This document shows positions 1 to 8,428 of a stretch of 64,000 bases of DNA, piece by piece. Source of the stretch: JAVBLG01 sp031553655 (GTDB lineage Bacteria > Desulfobacterota > Desulfovibrionia > Desulfovibrionales > Desulfovibrionaceae); the NCBI GenBank assembly GCA_031553655.1, contig JAVBLG010000044.1:1-64000 (forward strand), written 5' to 3'. Both the position numbers and the translations under genes were made by a program. Position 1 is the stretch's first letter; each line of letters starts with the position of its first letter. The notes beneath the pieces were generated by a model, which worked only from the letters and a program-made list of their open reading frames with translations, was not told the origin of the DNA and did no database searches.

Positions 1-116
1 GCTCCCCGTTCGATTACGCGTTTAACCAACCTTGTTTCGCCGCCAAAGCAGCACGAGGTGACGCCCACGGGATTTTTTACGTCTACTCCGCAGAATGTTG
101 TTCGCAAATCAGCCAT
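1..116 (-). CDS. PreA-like flavoprotein/ferredoxin enzyme, N-terminal fragment (second paralog)
   Basis: Partial gene running off the left edge. The ATG is at 116-114 with AGGAG a few bases upstream. The 38 or so visible codons read MADLRTTFCGVDVKNPVGVT and continue SCCFGGETRLVKRV, almost the same as the N-terminus of the complete gene at 294-1565. It is therefore a tandem paralog of that dihydropyrimidine/dihydroorotate dehydrogenase-like protein and the last visible gene of the glycyl-radical operon. The gap of 177 bp between the copies carries a strong inverted repeat. Whether it keeps the C-terminal ferredoxin domain cannot be seen here. Confidence 0.85.
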   Translation of the reverse strand, partial: MADLRTTFCGVDVKNPVGVTSCCFGGETRLVKRVIERG

Positions 117-229
117 GCGTTTACTCCTGCATATTAGAGCGTTTTGCGAATGAAATTAGCGAAATGCTCTGAAAAAACAATTTCAGGTAATAGATAATTT
201 CAAAAGCAAAATGTTATATTTTGAGCCTC

Positions 230-283
230 CGGCGGCCAAAGGGGCAAAGCCCCTTTGGAAACCCTTTCGGGCTTTGCCGCCGA
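230..283. terminator. nested inverted repeat after the PreA-like gene
   Basis: CGGCGGC at 230-236 pairs with GCCGCCG at 277-283. Inside lies a perfect CCAAAGGGG (236-244) / CCCCTTTGG (250-258) hairpin with a 5-nt loop. It begins about 10 nt after the stop codon at 294. No clean T-run follows on the minus strand, so it may be an RNA-stabilising or partial terminator structure between the two paralogs rather than a full stop. Confidence 0.5.
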
Positions 284-293
284 AATGTTGGTA

Positions 294-1565
294 TTATTTC
301 ACCCAAGGAGTGATCGTGCCGAACCCGTTCCAGATCATCTCGCCGCTTTTGGCATGATGCATGGCAATGGCCCGTTCCGGGCAATGGCCTACGCACCAGC
401 CGCAACCCCAACAATATTCATAGTTGAAGTTCGGAATGTTATCTTCCACATTTTCCAGAGCGCCGTAGGGGCAAAGCCTTGCGCATATGCCGCAGGAATT
501 GCATCTTTCAGCATCAAAGCGGGGAACAACCGGGGTTTGCTCGGCCATGGGGTTTTCGCGCTTGAGATCGCGCAAATATTGAAAATCCTTGACCACGCAG
601 CTCTGGAAGTCGGCTATGCTGTGGTAACCCTTCTTGTCCATCCAGGCGCTCATTCCTTCTATTACGCGGCGCAGCACGCCTACCCCACGCGAATACAGGG
701 CCGAGCACATGCCGGTGAGCGCACAGCCTCCCATAATGTGGCGTACGCAATCGTCAAAGGTGAAGGAACCGCCGCCGCCCAACACGGGGATTTTAACTGT
801 AGCGGTTATCTCCATAATCTTGGCCAGAGAGAATATCTGCCAACCTCGGCCGATGAGCCCACCCATGGAAGCGGGCACGCCGTAGAAGGTGCGGGTTTCG
901 TGGTCGATCCAGGTGCCGTAAAAGGCATTGTTGGCGGAAATGGCCGCCGCTCCGGCGCGTTCCACAGCCAGGGCCACCCCGGCCATGTTGACGCATTGCG
1001 GGGTCATTTTGAAGATAACCGGAATTTTTACCGCGTCCACGCAGGCTTTGGTGACCTTGTAGGCGGTTTCGGGGTCCAGGGCCAGGGGCGCACCCACGTT
1101 CACATGCTCGGCCTTGGCTCCGAAAGTGGCGTGGGGGCCGCCGGTGTCCAGCTCCACCATGGGAATTCCGGCTGCTTCCATATCCTTGCAGAAAGGTACC
1201 CAGGTGTCGGCATCCGGCCCGATGCCGCTGCACGAGCCGATGAAAAGTACGTCGTTTTCCTTGCAAACCTTGAGTGTGCCGGGCAATTCGCGTTCCATCC
1301 ACACTTCATAGGGCATGTTGTGGAACATCTGTCCGCAGATCCAGCTGTCGTTCAGTTCTTTGCCGAAACGTTTCAGAGAATAGAAATAGGGTCTGGGCCA
1401 GCGGTGCACACCGTCAATTTTGTGCACGGTCTTGCCGATGATCCAACCGGCTCCCTGTTCGACAACGCGGGTTACCATCCTTGTGTCGCCGCCGAAGCAG
1501 CACGAGGTTACGCCCACGGGGTTTTTTACTTCAGCGCCGCAAAAGGTGGTTTGCAAATTAGCCAT
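294..1565 (-). CDS. PreA/DHOD-like flavin oxidoreductase with C-terminal 2[4Fe-4S] ferredoxin domain
   Basis: The 423-aa protein has an FMN-barrel of the dihydroorotate/dihydropyrimidine dehydrogenase class (about 1-345). A two-cluster ferredoxin tail follows, with C355-C358-C361-C365 and C385-C388-C391-C395. Family members reduce or oxidise a C-C double bond next to a carbonyl, using ferredoxin-type electrons. Where the family usually has NxSCPH, this protein reads ELDTGGPHATFG, so the customary active-site Cys is Gly143. That argues against ordinary uracil/thymine chemistry. The start has a strong AAAGGAGG. It lies 25 bp after the GRE activase and before a second paralog. Its role in the GRE pathway, possibly reduction of an enone or enamide intermediate, is inference. 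Confidence 0.8.
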   Translation of the reverse strand: MANLQTTFCGAEVKNPVGVTSCCFGGDTRMVTRVVEQGAGWIIGKTVHKIDGVHRWPRPYFYSLKRFGKELNDSWICGQMFHNMPYEVWMERELPGTLKVCKENDVLFIGSCSGIGPDADTWVPFCKDMEAAGIPMVELDTGGPHATFGAKAEHVNVGAPLALDPETAYKVTKACVDAVKIPVIFKMTPQCVNMAGVALAVERAGAAAISANNAFYGTWIDHETRTFYGVPASMGGLIGRGWQIFSLAKIMEITATVKIPVLGGGGSFTFDDCVRHIMGGCALTGMCSALYSRGVGVLRRVIEGMSAWMDKKGYHSIADFQSCVVKDFQYLRDLKRENPMAEQTPVVPRFDAERCNSCGICARLCPYGALENVEDNIPNFNYEYCWGCGWCVGHCPERAIAMHHAKSGEMIWNGFGTITPWVK

Positions 1566-1590
1566 TTTGGTCCTCCTTTGTGATTTTGTT

Positions 1591-2523
1591 TTACATCATA
1601 CGTCCCAGCGTCACGGGTAGACCGGCCGCCTGGGCCATTTCAGCCACCTCCCGCAGCTTTTTGGCTGATGGCTTGCGCATGCCCTTGTATGGCGGTAGCA
1701 AGCCGAGGGCGCGGTATTTTTCCGTGCCCAGGCGGTGTAAGGGGTTCACATCCAGGGCCAGCGCGCCTATTGCCTTTGCAAATGCTATTGTGGACATGAT
1801 ATTGCGTTTACTGTCGTTAACTCCTGGCACCAGTGGCAGGCACAGCCGCACCTTGCCTTTGGAAGCCATAATTTGCGTGTTGCGCAGAATGCGCGCGTTG
1901 GAAACTCCGGTGGCGGCCCGGTGCGCGGCATCGTCCATGTGCTTGATGTCCACCAGAAGCAAATCGGCCAATTCAGCCGCGCGTCTGGCCACCAGAGCCG
2001 AACAAAAGGCCGAGGTGTCAATGACCGCGCCTATGCCGTTTTCGCGGCAAGCCTTGATCAGGGCAAAGGCGAAGCCGGGTTGAAGCAGCGGTTCGCCGCC
2101 GCTCAGGGTAAGCCCACCGTCGGTTCCATAAAAAATTTTGTCTTTGACAACTTCCTTGAGAGCCTGTTCCACAGTTATGGTCTGCCCGACCAGGCGTAGG
2201 GCCTTATGCGGGCAGACCTCGGCGCATATGCCGCAGACTGTGCAACGTCTACGGTCGATAAAAGGGGGAAAACCATTACCAAGCGCCCGCTGCGGGCAGG
2301 CCGGAGCACACTTGCCGCAGTGACGGCACAACTTGGAAAGTTGATATATTTGTGGATTCATTACATGGGTTTCGGGATTGGAGCACCAGCGGCAGCGCAG
2401 GGGGCACCCCTTGAGAAATACCGTGGTGCGTATTCCCGGTCCGTCGTGGGTGCAGAACTTGCGTATTTCCACGATTTGCCCGGAAATATCAGAGCTTGCG
2501 GCGTGCATGAAAATTCCGTTCAC
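1591..2523 (-). CDS. glycyl radical enzyme activating enzyme (radical SAM)
   Basis: The 310-aa protein is of the pyruvate formate-lyase activase class that abstracts H from the GRE glycine. The radical SAM motif is C40-PLR-C44-RW-C47. The inserted bacterial-ferredoxin domain carries two extra clusters, C66/C69/C72/C76 and C94/C97/C100/C104, typical of activases for non-PFL GREs. SGGEP at 141-145 is the SAM-binding GGE motif. The start is GTG at 2523 with GGAG upstream; an ATG at 2508 is possible. It is encoded 26 bp after the DUF6282 gene in the GRE operon and is almost certainly the cognate activase of the protein at 8429-10897. Confidence 0.93.
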   Translation of the reverse strand: MNGIFMHAASSDISGQIVEIRKFCTHDGPGIRTTVFLKGCPLRCRWCSNPETHVMNPQIYQLSKLCRHCGKCAPACPQRALGNGFPPFIDRRRCTVCGICAEVCPHKALRLVGQTITVEQALKEVVKDKIFYGTDGGLTLSGGEPLLQPGFAFALIKACRENGIGAVIDTSAFCSALVARRAAELADLLLVDIKHMDDAAHRAATGVSNARILRNTQIMASKGKVRLCLPLVPGVNDSKRNIMSTIAFAKAIGALALDVNPLHRLGTEKYRALGLLPPYKGMRKPSAKKLREVAEMAQAAGLPVTLGRMM

Positions 2524-2549
2524 GTTGACGCTCCGCTGTTGAATGGAGT

Positions 2550-3608
2550 TTATCTGCCGTATAAAATTCCGTGGGGCACTTCTTTGGCCATTATATTGAT
2601 ATCTTCCTTGCTCACGCCTTGGGACAACAGAGTCTTTAAAAACATGCGCCAGCCCGGCACAGGCTCGTTGCCCGGCTGTCCGGCGTCGGAAATAAGCACC
2701 AGATGATCCGGACCCTTTTCCTTGATCAATTCCTTGATAAGATTGAATGAGTAATCAAAGGCGATAATCCAGTCCTGCATTCCCGGCCAGGGCACGCAAG
2801 AGCATTCGGCAAATTGCAGATATCCGCCAAGATCAATCATTTCTCTGGCCTCGGAGGGGGTAAGAATGGTCATTTCCTGAGTCACGTGATCGAGCATCAC
2901 GTCTACATTGACCTTCTTCTTTTTTACATAACGCAGAATGTCGGCCTTTTCTTCGTTGGATACATGGCAGGAAGACAGCGAGCAGCGGTCGCCCTTGCGA
3001 TTATCATTGTAATCGTGGATCATTTTGAGCACGGCCACCATTTCTTCGGTAAGTTGATCCGGGCCGTTGGTTACCCTTATGCCGCCGCCCTTGCCCATAG
3101 CCTCAAGCTGGTGGGCGGCGTCGAGCGATGGCAGCCATATTTCCTTGCAGCGCCCGTAATCCAGGGCGGTTTTTACCGCCTTGATGTTCATGCCGCCCAC
3201 GCTGTTGTTGAGCACCACGCCGCCGTAAACCTCAATGGGGACGAAGATTTCGCCGGCTGCCCCGGCCTTTTGGGCCATGCAGTCGAGCACGTCCTGAATA
3301 ATGATGGCGCAATTGACATTCATAGTATTGTGATCTTTGAAAACCATCGCCTTCATGCCCGCTTCGGAGGCGGCCACGCATGTATCGAACATTTTGGGGC
3401 GTCCCGCCAGCCAGCCGCCCAGCGGCGCGCCATGTACATGCACGTCGATAACGCCGCGCAACAGTTCGTTAACGGTTTCCGGATCCACCGGCGCTCCGGG
3501 GTTAAAATACATGTAGGGCCAGGCCGGGTGAGTGCGCTTGTTAAGTTCCTCTTCAGTGATTACCCGGCCGTATTTCATGGTCTGCCAGTCTTGCACGGCC
3601 TTGCTCAT
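2550..3608 (-). CDS. DUF6282 family amidohydrolase-like protein
   Basis: About 352 aa. An amidohydrolase-type metal motif DVHVHG (Asp57/His59/His61 in the slightly longer frame) is followed by MVFKDHNTMN, GGVVLNNSVGG and EIWLPSLDAAHQ, the pattern I know from DUF6282 proteins. Later candidate metal ligands are in SSCHVSN and ISDAGQP. The family is thought to be a TIM-barrel hydrolase; no substrate is established to my knowledge. The start at 3608 is preferred over 3614 because GGGAGG then sits 6 nt upstream. Its position between the acetate transporter and the GRE activase suggests it hydrolyses or hydrates a pathway intermediate (inference). Confidence 0.8.
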   Translation of the reverse strand: MSKAVQDWQTMKYGRVITEEELNKRTHPAWPYMYFNPGAPVDPETVNELLRGVIDVHVHGAPLGGWLAGRPKMFDTCVAASEAGMKAMVFKDHNTMNVNCAIIIQDVLDCMAQKAGAAGEIFVPIEVYGGVVLNNSVGGMNIKAVKTALDYGRCKEIWLPSLDAAHQLEAMGKGGGIRVTNGPDQLTEEMVAVLKMIHDYNDNRKGDRCSLSSCHVSNEEKADILRYVKKKKVNVDVMLDHVTQEMTILTPSEAREMIDLGGYLQFAECSCVPWPGMQDWIIAFDYSFNLIKELIKEKGPDHLVLISDAGQPGNEPVPGWRMFLKTLLSQGVSKEDINIMAKEVPHGILYGR

Positions 3609-3644
3609 GATCATCCTCCCTATTTTGCGAATTTATCGGACTAT

Positions 3645-3713
3645 CCGGCGGCAAATTGGAAACAAATTAATTTTTTGGCGGACAAAACAGGTTGTACCAC
3701 CATTTGCCGCCGG
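3645..3713. repeat. inverted repeat between transporter and DUF6282 genes
   Basis: CCGGCGGCAAAT at 3645-3656 pairs perfectly with ATTTGCCGCCGG at 3702-3713, with a 45-nt interior. It lies 13 nt beyond the stop of the SatP-like gene, inside the operon. It could be a processing or stabilising hairpin that sets the relative expression of operon segments. Function is not shown. Confidence 0.5.
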
Positions 3714-3726
3714 AATTATCAATGAT

Positions 3727-4353
3727 TTAGGCGGCCGTCGCCCCAGTGGAAACCACGCGCGGCTGCTCCAGAGGCCTTATGGGCTTGCCCATGGGTATCA
3801 CTGTTCGGCCGAAATGAGTGTTGAGCACCACGCCAAAGGCAACCCAGATAATGCTCAGAATCACAAGGGGCAGATCCCAGGTGGCGATAAACCAGAAAAA
3901 CGGAGCCTTGGTGTGAAAGAACATCGCTGCGCTCAGGAAGAATATGTCTGTAAATATCATGAAGAAAAACGCTATTTTGGGTGCTGTCAGATGCCCATAG
4001 GTGAAACCGCACATCAAAAGCCCCATAATCATAAATACCCAGGCGTCGATGGCTGAGGTGTCCTGAGGCATTATATTCACTGCTTTCAGAAAGTTTTCGC
4101 CCATGCCCAGAATCATGAAGGCGCTAAAAGCCAGCAGAATGTTGCCGTTCATGACTTCATGGTTGCGCAGGCAGATAACACCCGCTACGAGTTGCACTAT
4201 GCCCCCAGCCAAGCCCAAGGGCACCAGCACCACGGCGATGTCGTGCCCGGCCATGCCTGAGGCCACAGGCCAAAGTCCGCCAAGATAAAAAGCCAGAACC
4301 ATCAAACCGGCGGGACCGGGATTGGCGAAAGCGTGTCCTTCTTGATGTGCCAT
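3727..4353 (-). CDS. SatP/GPR1-FUN34-YaaH family acetate/monocarboxylate transporter
   Basis: A 208-aa membrane protein with about six hydrophobic segments. The N-terminal FANPGPAGLMVLAFYLGG matches the NPxPxGL signature of the acetate uptake (AceTr) family. SD GGAGG is 5 nt before the ATG. Members move acetate or other short monocarboxylates with protons. In this operon it would export or import the carboxylic acid made by the aldehyde oxidoreductase (inference). Somewhat divergent from E. coli SatP, so the exact substrate is open. Confidence 0.8.
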   Translation of the reverse strand: MAHQEGHAFANPGPAGLMVLAFYLGGLWPVASGMAGHDIAVVLVPLGLAGGIVQLVAGVICLRNHEVMNGNILLAFSAFMILGMGENFLKAVNIMPQDTSAIDAWVFMIMGLLMCGFTYGHLTAPKIAFFFMIFTDIFFLSAAMFFHTKAPFFWFIATWDLPLVILSIIWVAFGVVLNTHFGRTVIPMGKPIRPLEQPRVVSTGATAA

Positions 4354-4423
4354 ATGCGCCTCCTTTATGGTCTTAGCACTTCATATTTTGGTTAATGGGA
4401 TGATTCACCGGGATTTTTTGATG

Positions 4424-5677
4424 TTACAGCAATCTTGCCAAGTTTCTGTACATTGGCGGCCATGGTGATTTGAAGTCCTCTATTGCTTCTTTTTTACTCC
4501 TGATTTCGTCTACACTGTCGCCTCGCCACATAGCGCCCAGCAGCAGGCCGATGTGGCTGCCCGTGTCGCCCACTGCCTGGCCGCCAATGAGGCGATCGTC
4601 CTTTACAATCAGTTGCAGATAACCTCTGGGAGTTTGGCGTTCCAGCCTCTCGGCATTGTTTTTGTCTTTCAGCATCCGCCAGGTGGCGCCAAAAGAGGCC
4701 GCGTTGGTATTGAAGAAGTTGATTCGGGAAAAGGGATAGGCCCCGCGATACTCAATCCCTTTGCCCAAAATGGTTGAGGCTGCGACTCTGGCCTGTTCAA
4801 TAGCATTGTGCTTGAGCTGATACAGGCAGGGTTCGCCGGAAAGGGCATCGAAGCTTTCGGCGCAATCGCCGCAGGCCAGGATGTTGCGGTCGCTGGTACG
4901 CATGAAGCTGTCCACCACAATGCCCCGGTTAACCGTAAGGCCCGCTTTTTCACCCAGTTCGCGCCCGGCAACCACCCCGGCGGCCAGCACCACCGTATCG
5001 CAGGGCATTGCGCGTTTGTCGGTGCGCACGGCTTCGCAACGCTCCGTTCCTTCCACGGCCATAAGCCTTTCTTCGCAATGCACATTGATGCCTTCGTTTT
5101 TCAAACCGGCTTCCAGCAGACGCGCCGCGGGTTCATCGAACATGGCTGGTACAATCCAGGGCAGCAGCTCAATGATGGTCACCTCGTCATAGCCTTTCTT
5201 TTTAAGCGCTTCGGCCGCTTCAACCCCTATGGCCCCGGAACCGACCACCACGGCGCGCCCGCCCTTGTGGGCTTGTAAAGCCAGAGCGTCATCCATGTTT
5301 TTGCAGGCGAAAACTCCGGCCAGATTTCTTCCCGGCACAGGCAGGGCAAAATTGACGCTGCCGTGGGCCAGAACCAGCTTGTCATACTCGTATGTCAGCC
5401 CATTGCGTGTAACAACGCTTTTATTATGACGGTATATACGCTCCACCGGGTCATTATAGCGCACGTCGATGCTGATGGGCTTGTTGCGCAGGAGAGCGGG
5501 GCGGAACATGTCCTTTTTCTTGATATGGCCGCTCACATAATACGGCAGTGAGCAAGGATCGTAGGAGAAATGCTTTTCGGCCGACAGACACACGATGTCG
5601 CAAGGTTCTTCATATCCGCGCAAGGCCACCGCCAGAGCCTTGCCGGCGATGCCGTTGCCTATGATAACAACACGCAT
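4424..5677 (-). CDS. FAD-dependent pyridine nucleotide oxidoreductase, AorC-like
   Basis: About 417 aa from the ATG at 5677, which has AAGGAG 7 nt upstream; the longer reading frame has no such site. The FAD-binding GNGIAG is at residues 7-12 and the NAD-binding GSGAIGVEAAEAL near 150. The redox Cys42 in DPCSLPYYVSG resembles the NADH oxidase/CoA-disulfide reductase family, and ILACGDCAES supplies FAD contacts. It is the third gene of a ferredoxin-AOR-flavoprotein trio matching the known AorABC complex of Aromatoleum, where the flavoprotein passes electrons to NAD. The trio assignment rests on gene order and family. Confidence 0.85.
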   Translation of the reverse strand: MRVVIIGNGIAGKALAVALRGYEEPCDIVCLSAEKHFSYDPCSLPYYVSGHIKKKDMFRPALLRNKPISIDVRYNDPVERIYRHNKSVVTRNGLTYEYDKLVLAHGSVNFALPVPGRNLAGVFACKNMDDALALQAHKGGRAVVVGSGAIGVEAAEALKKKGYDEVTIIELLPWIVPAMFDEPAARLLEAGLKNEGINVHCEERLMAVEGTERCEAVRTDKRAMPCDTVVLAAGVVAGRELGEKAGLTVNRGIVVDSFMRTSDRNILACGDCAESFDALSGEPCLYQLKHNAIEQARVAASTILGKGIEYRGAYPFSRINFFNTNAASFGATWRMLKDKNNAERLERQTPRGYLQLIVKDDRLIGGQAVGDTGSHIGLLLGAMWRGDSVDEIRSKKEAIEDFKSPWPPMYRNLARLL

Positions 5678-5742
5678 GGCGCACTCCTTAAAATTCAAAA
5701 AACAGCTTAAGGGGCAAATTCAACCGCAAAATGTCATAATAA

Positions 5743-5765
5743 AGGGGGGCGGAGGCCGCCCCCCT
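5743..5765 (-). terminator. GC-rich hairpin followed by T-rich tract after AOR
   Basis: AGGGGGGCGG (5743-5752) pairs with CCGCCCCCCT (5756-5765) around a 3-nt loop, beginning about 3 nt after the AOR stop. On the minus strand it is followed by TTTATTATG. It looks like a partial intrinsic terminator or processing site that would lower expression of the downstream operon half relative to GRE, ferredoxin and AOR. Confidence 0.6.
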
Positions 5766-5768
5766 GGT

Positions 5769-7769
5769 TTACTTCAGAATGTCGCCGCGCTTCTGGTATG
5801 CTTCGTAGCGCTGCTTGCCCGAGAGCATGTCCGGCACGATTTCGGGCAGATCCATCTCCAGAGCCTTGCTTTCGGTTATGAAGCCGTCGCTGTCCCAGCC
5901 GTGCAGGCGATAATATTCCTGCTGGGCCCAGGTCCATTTTTCGCGGTCGATTACCATGCCCTTGTGCGGGCCATCGCTTATGGGCTCGTTGAAAAAGCGG
6001 TCGGTGTGGGTGTCGTCCTGCTTGCCGCTGCCGTCGCGTAGCCAGTGGGCGCGCTCAATGCTTACCACCCGCTCACAAACCTTGAATATTTCATCATCGC
6101 TCATTTCAATGCCTATGGCGGCGCGCAGCAGGGGCGCGTAAGCCTCGGCCCAAGATCCCGCGCCGCCCCAGGAGCCGATGGCCTGGCAGCAGCAGCTCAC
6201 CATGTCGGACACGCACTTGTTTCTTTCCGACCAGGTGCACAGCTCCGGCTTGGTGTCGAGCTGGGTCATCTGCTTAGGGAAGTTTTCCCAGAATTTGTCG
6301 TGCATTTCGGGGCTGAGGATGTCCTTTAGCTGATAGGCCCGGCTTTTGGCGCAGCCGGGGAACTCCAGGCAGGAGTAGTTTTTGAGGTGATCCGAGCCGC
6401 GAGTGGACATGGCATAGCCAAGGGAGAAGCCCATGGCCACGCGCGGGTCAACGCTGATATGCTCCAGGCCCCGGCAGTGAGGCACTATATCCATGCCCAC
6501 GCCCAGCTTTTCGGCCACGCGGATATTGCCTTCGCCCAGCAGGCGGGTAAACTCGGTCTCGCGATTGGCGATCATGTTCAGAACCTTGATCGAGCCTTCA
6601 ATGTCGGCCCATTCCAATTGGACGCCGCCGGTCATGTCAGGGGTGAGATAGCCCTTTTCAAAGGCTTCCATGGTCCAGGACAGCGCGGCCCCGGCCGAAA
6701 TGGAATCCATGCCCAGCTCATTAACCAGCCCGCACAGCACATTTACCCCGGCCACGTCTTCAGTGCCAATGCGCGGCCCTAGGTTACAGACGCTTTCCAT
6801 TTCCGGACCACCGCAGTGGAAGCCCGCGTGCGGCCCGTCCTTGATGTAGGTGTATCGGCCGCAGGCCACCGGGCACGACCAGCAGGCCTTGCGCCGGAAC
6901 AGGAATTCATTGGCCCATTGCACCCCGCCGTAAATTTCCTCGATGCGCGGCATATAGCCGGTGAGGAAGTTCTTGTGCGCGTTGATGCCGATGGCATTGC
7001 CCACGTCGAAAAGATCCATGGAACCTTCAATGCGACGACGAATGGCCGAGGGTGAATTATGAATTTTGTCGCGCAAGGCCCAGGCCAGTTCGGCAAATTT
7101 TTGCGGGTCGGCCAGGGTTATCGGTTTAGTACCCTTTATGGCAATGGCCTTAAGGTTTTTGGACCCCATAACCGCGCCCATGCCCGTGCGCCCGCCGGCT
7201 GCGCTGAAGTTGTTTATTACGCAGGCGAAACGCACTAAATTTTCCCCGGCCGGGCCAATGATGGAAATGCGGTAATCGGGGTCGCCCAGTTCTTCCAGCA
7301 TCATCTTGGTGGCCTTTTTCACGGTCATGCCCCAATAGGCCGAGGCATCGCGAAACTCCACTTTGTCGTTGGTAACAACTACCCATGTCGGCTTGTCGGC
7401 CTTGCCTTTGACCACAATCTGATCGTATCCGGCAAAGCGCATAGCCGGGCCGAAGGCTCCGCCCATGTTGGTGTCGCCGTGGCCATGCACGTCAAGGCCG
7501 GAAACCGAGCAGGTCATGGGCGAACGGGCGCTCACCGTGGTACGCCCGGCCAGAGGCGCGAAAGAACCCGCCAGTGGTCCCGAGCCGAAACACAGGGGAT
7601 TAGCCGGATCAAGAGGATCCATGCCGGCCCATGTTTCGTGGTACACCACGTCGGAGTTCATGCCCCGCCCGCCGATCCATTTACGGCAATAGGCCTGGTC
7701 GAGTTTTTCCACCACATGGTTTTTATCCGTCATATTAAGACGAAGTCTTTGTCCTTTCCAACCGTGCAT
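5769..7769 (-). CDS. aldehyde:ferredoxin oxidoreductase (tungsten/AOR family), AorB-like
   Basis: The 666-aa protein oxidises aldehydes to carboxylic acids at a W (or Mo) bis-pyranopterin. It has the N-terminal AOR domain with WIGGRGMNSD and FGSGPLAG pterin-contact motifs, then NNFSAAGGRTGMGAVMGSKN. The Fe-S motif is C296-WS-C299-PVA-C303, with the distal Cys ligand probably among C526-C528. Length is slightly above the roughly 600-aa archaeal AORs. SD AGGAGG precedes the chosen ATG. Its neighbours, polyferredoxin upstream and FAD/NAD oxidoreductase downstream, reproduce AorABC. A link to the GRE four genes in the same transcript suggests that the GRE product is an aldehyde. Benzoyl-CoA reductase BamB is a related alternative, but no other Bam genes are present. 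Confidence 0.92.
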   Translation of the reverse strand: MHGWKGQRLRLNMTDKNHVVEKLDQAYCRKWIGGRGMNSDVVYHETWAGMDPLDPANPLCFGSGPLAGSFAPLAGRTTVSARSPMTCSVSGLDVHGHGDTNMGGAFGPAMRFAGYDQIVVKGKADKPTWVVVTNDKVEFRDASAYWGMTVKKATKMMLEELGDPDYRISIIGPAGENLVRFACVINNFSAAGGRTGMGAVMGSKNLKAIAIKGTKPITLADPQKFAELAWALRDKIHNSPSAIRRRIEGSMDLFDVGNAIGINAHKNFLTGYMPRIEEIYGGVQWANEFLFRRKACWSCPVACGRYTYIKDGPHAGFHCGGPEMESVCNLGPRIGTEDVAGVNVLCGLVNELGMDSISAGAALSWTMEAFEKGYLTPDMTGGVQLEWADIEGSIKVLNMIANRETEFTRLLGEGNIRVAEKLGVGMDIVPHCRGLEHISVDPRVAMGFSLGYAMSTRGSDHLKNYSCLEFPGCAKSRAYQLKDILSPEMHDKFWENFPKQMTQLDTKPELCTWSERNKCVSDMVSCCCQAIGSWGGAGSWAEAYAPLLRAAIGIEMSDDEIFKVCERVVSIERAHWLRDGSGKQDDTHTDRFFNEPISDGPHKGMVIDREKWTWAQQEYYRLHGWDSDGFITESKALEMDLPEIVPDMLSGKQRYEAYQKRGDILK

Positions 7770-7806
7770 ATCTCATCCTCCTGCGCGAGAAGTTATTTTG
7801 ATCTTG

Positions 7807-7845
7807 TCCGGTTCGGACTGGAGCGGGCATCCGCTCTATTCCGGA
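7807..7845. repeat. nested intercistronic hairpin between polyferredoxin and AOR
   Basis: TCCGG (7807-7811)/CCGGA (7841-7845) encloses GAGCGG (7821-7826)/CCGCTC (7831-7836). It lies about 24 nt after the ferredoxin stop and before the AOR ribosome site. There is no T-run; probably an mRNA processing or stabilising element. Confidence 0.4.
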
Positions 7846-7868
7846 AACCGTGATTGGCGGGCCGGAAT

Positions 7869-8408
7869 TTATACATTGAAACTGAAACCGAAATCCTTTT
7901 CGCCGCCTTCCTGCTCTGGCGGCCGATGCTCTTCCTTGAGCGCCACAGCCCAGTTGCGGCCCTTGACTCTGGCGGAGTCTAGCACGTCAACATATTGCAG
8001 GGCCTTTTGCATGGCGCAGGCCCTTACGCACCAGGGGCCGCCATCGTCGCCCTGGCACAGGTCGCAACTCATGGTTTTGCCGGTTTCGGGGTTGACCATT
8101 ACCGCCCCGAAGGGGCAGGCATAGGTGCAGGAGCGGCAGCCGATGCAGCGGGTTTCGTTGGTGCCTACCGAACCATTGGAAAGGCGTACCCTGGCGTCCA
8201 TAGGGCATACTTTCATACATACCGCGTCTTCACAGGCCATGCAGCTGATGGGAACAAAGGTGTTCACGTCTCTGAATTCATGCACGCGGATATTGGAGAG
8301 GTAAGTGCTGCACTTGCCGGTGTGCTTGATGGAACAGGCCATTTCGCAACTATGGCAGCCCGTGCATTTGGACGGATCTATCACGATTACTTTTGATTGC
8401 TTCGGCAT
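7869..8408 (-). CDS. four-cluster polyferredoxin (HycB-like), AorA-like electron carrier
   Basis: 179 aa with sixteen Cys in four ferredoxin motifs: C15/C18/C21/C25, C56/C59/C64/C68, C88/C91/C94/C98 and C115/C118/C127/C131. This is the arrangement of electron-transfer subunits of molybdo/tungsto-enzymes. It has no signal peptide, so it is cytoplasmic. AAAGGAGG precedes the ATG. It sits between the GRE and the AOR and most likely relays AOR electrons to the flavoprotein at 4424-5677. The last 30 residues are acidic and without Cys. Confidence 0.9.
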   Translation of the reverse strand: MPKQSKVIVIDPSKCTGCHSCEMACSIKHTGKCSTYLSNIRVHEFRDVNTFVPISCMACEDAVCMKVCPMDARVRLSNGSVGTNETRCIGCRSCTYACPFGAVMVNPETGKTMSCDLCQGDDGGPWCVRACAMQKALQYVDVLDSARVKGRNWAVALKEEHRPPEQEGGEKDFGFSFNV

Positions 8409-8428
8409 AGCGGGGTCCTCCTTTTTAG

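Noticed and set aside
255..1583. 442-aa plus-strand frame opposite the PreA-like gene
   Set aside because: Antisense shadow of a gene with clear Fe-S motifs, ribosome site and operon context.
5769..8408. BamBC-type benzoyl-CoA reductase module
   Set aside because: AOR plus polyferredoxin fits superficially, but no other Bam subunits or aromatic CoA genes are present and the flavoprotein fits AorC better.
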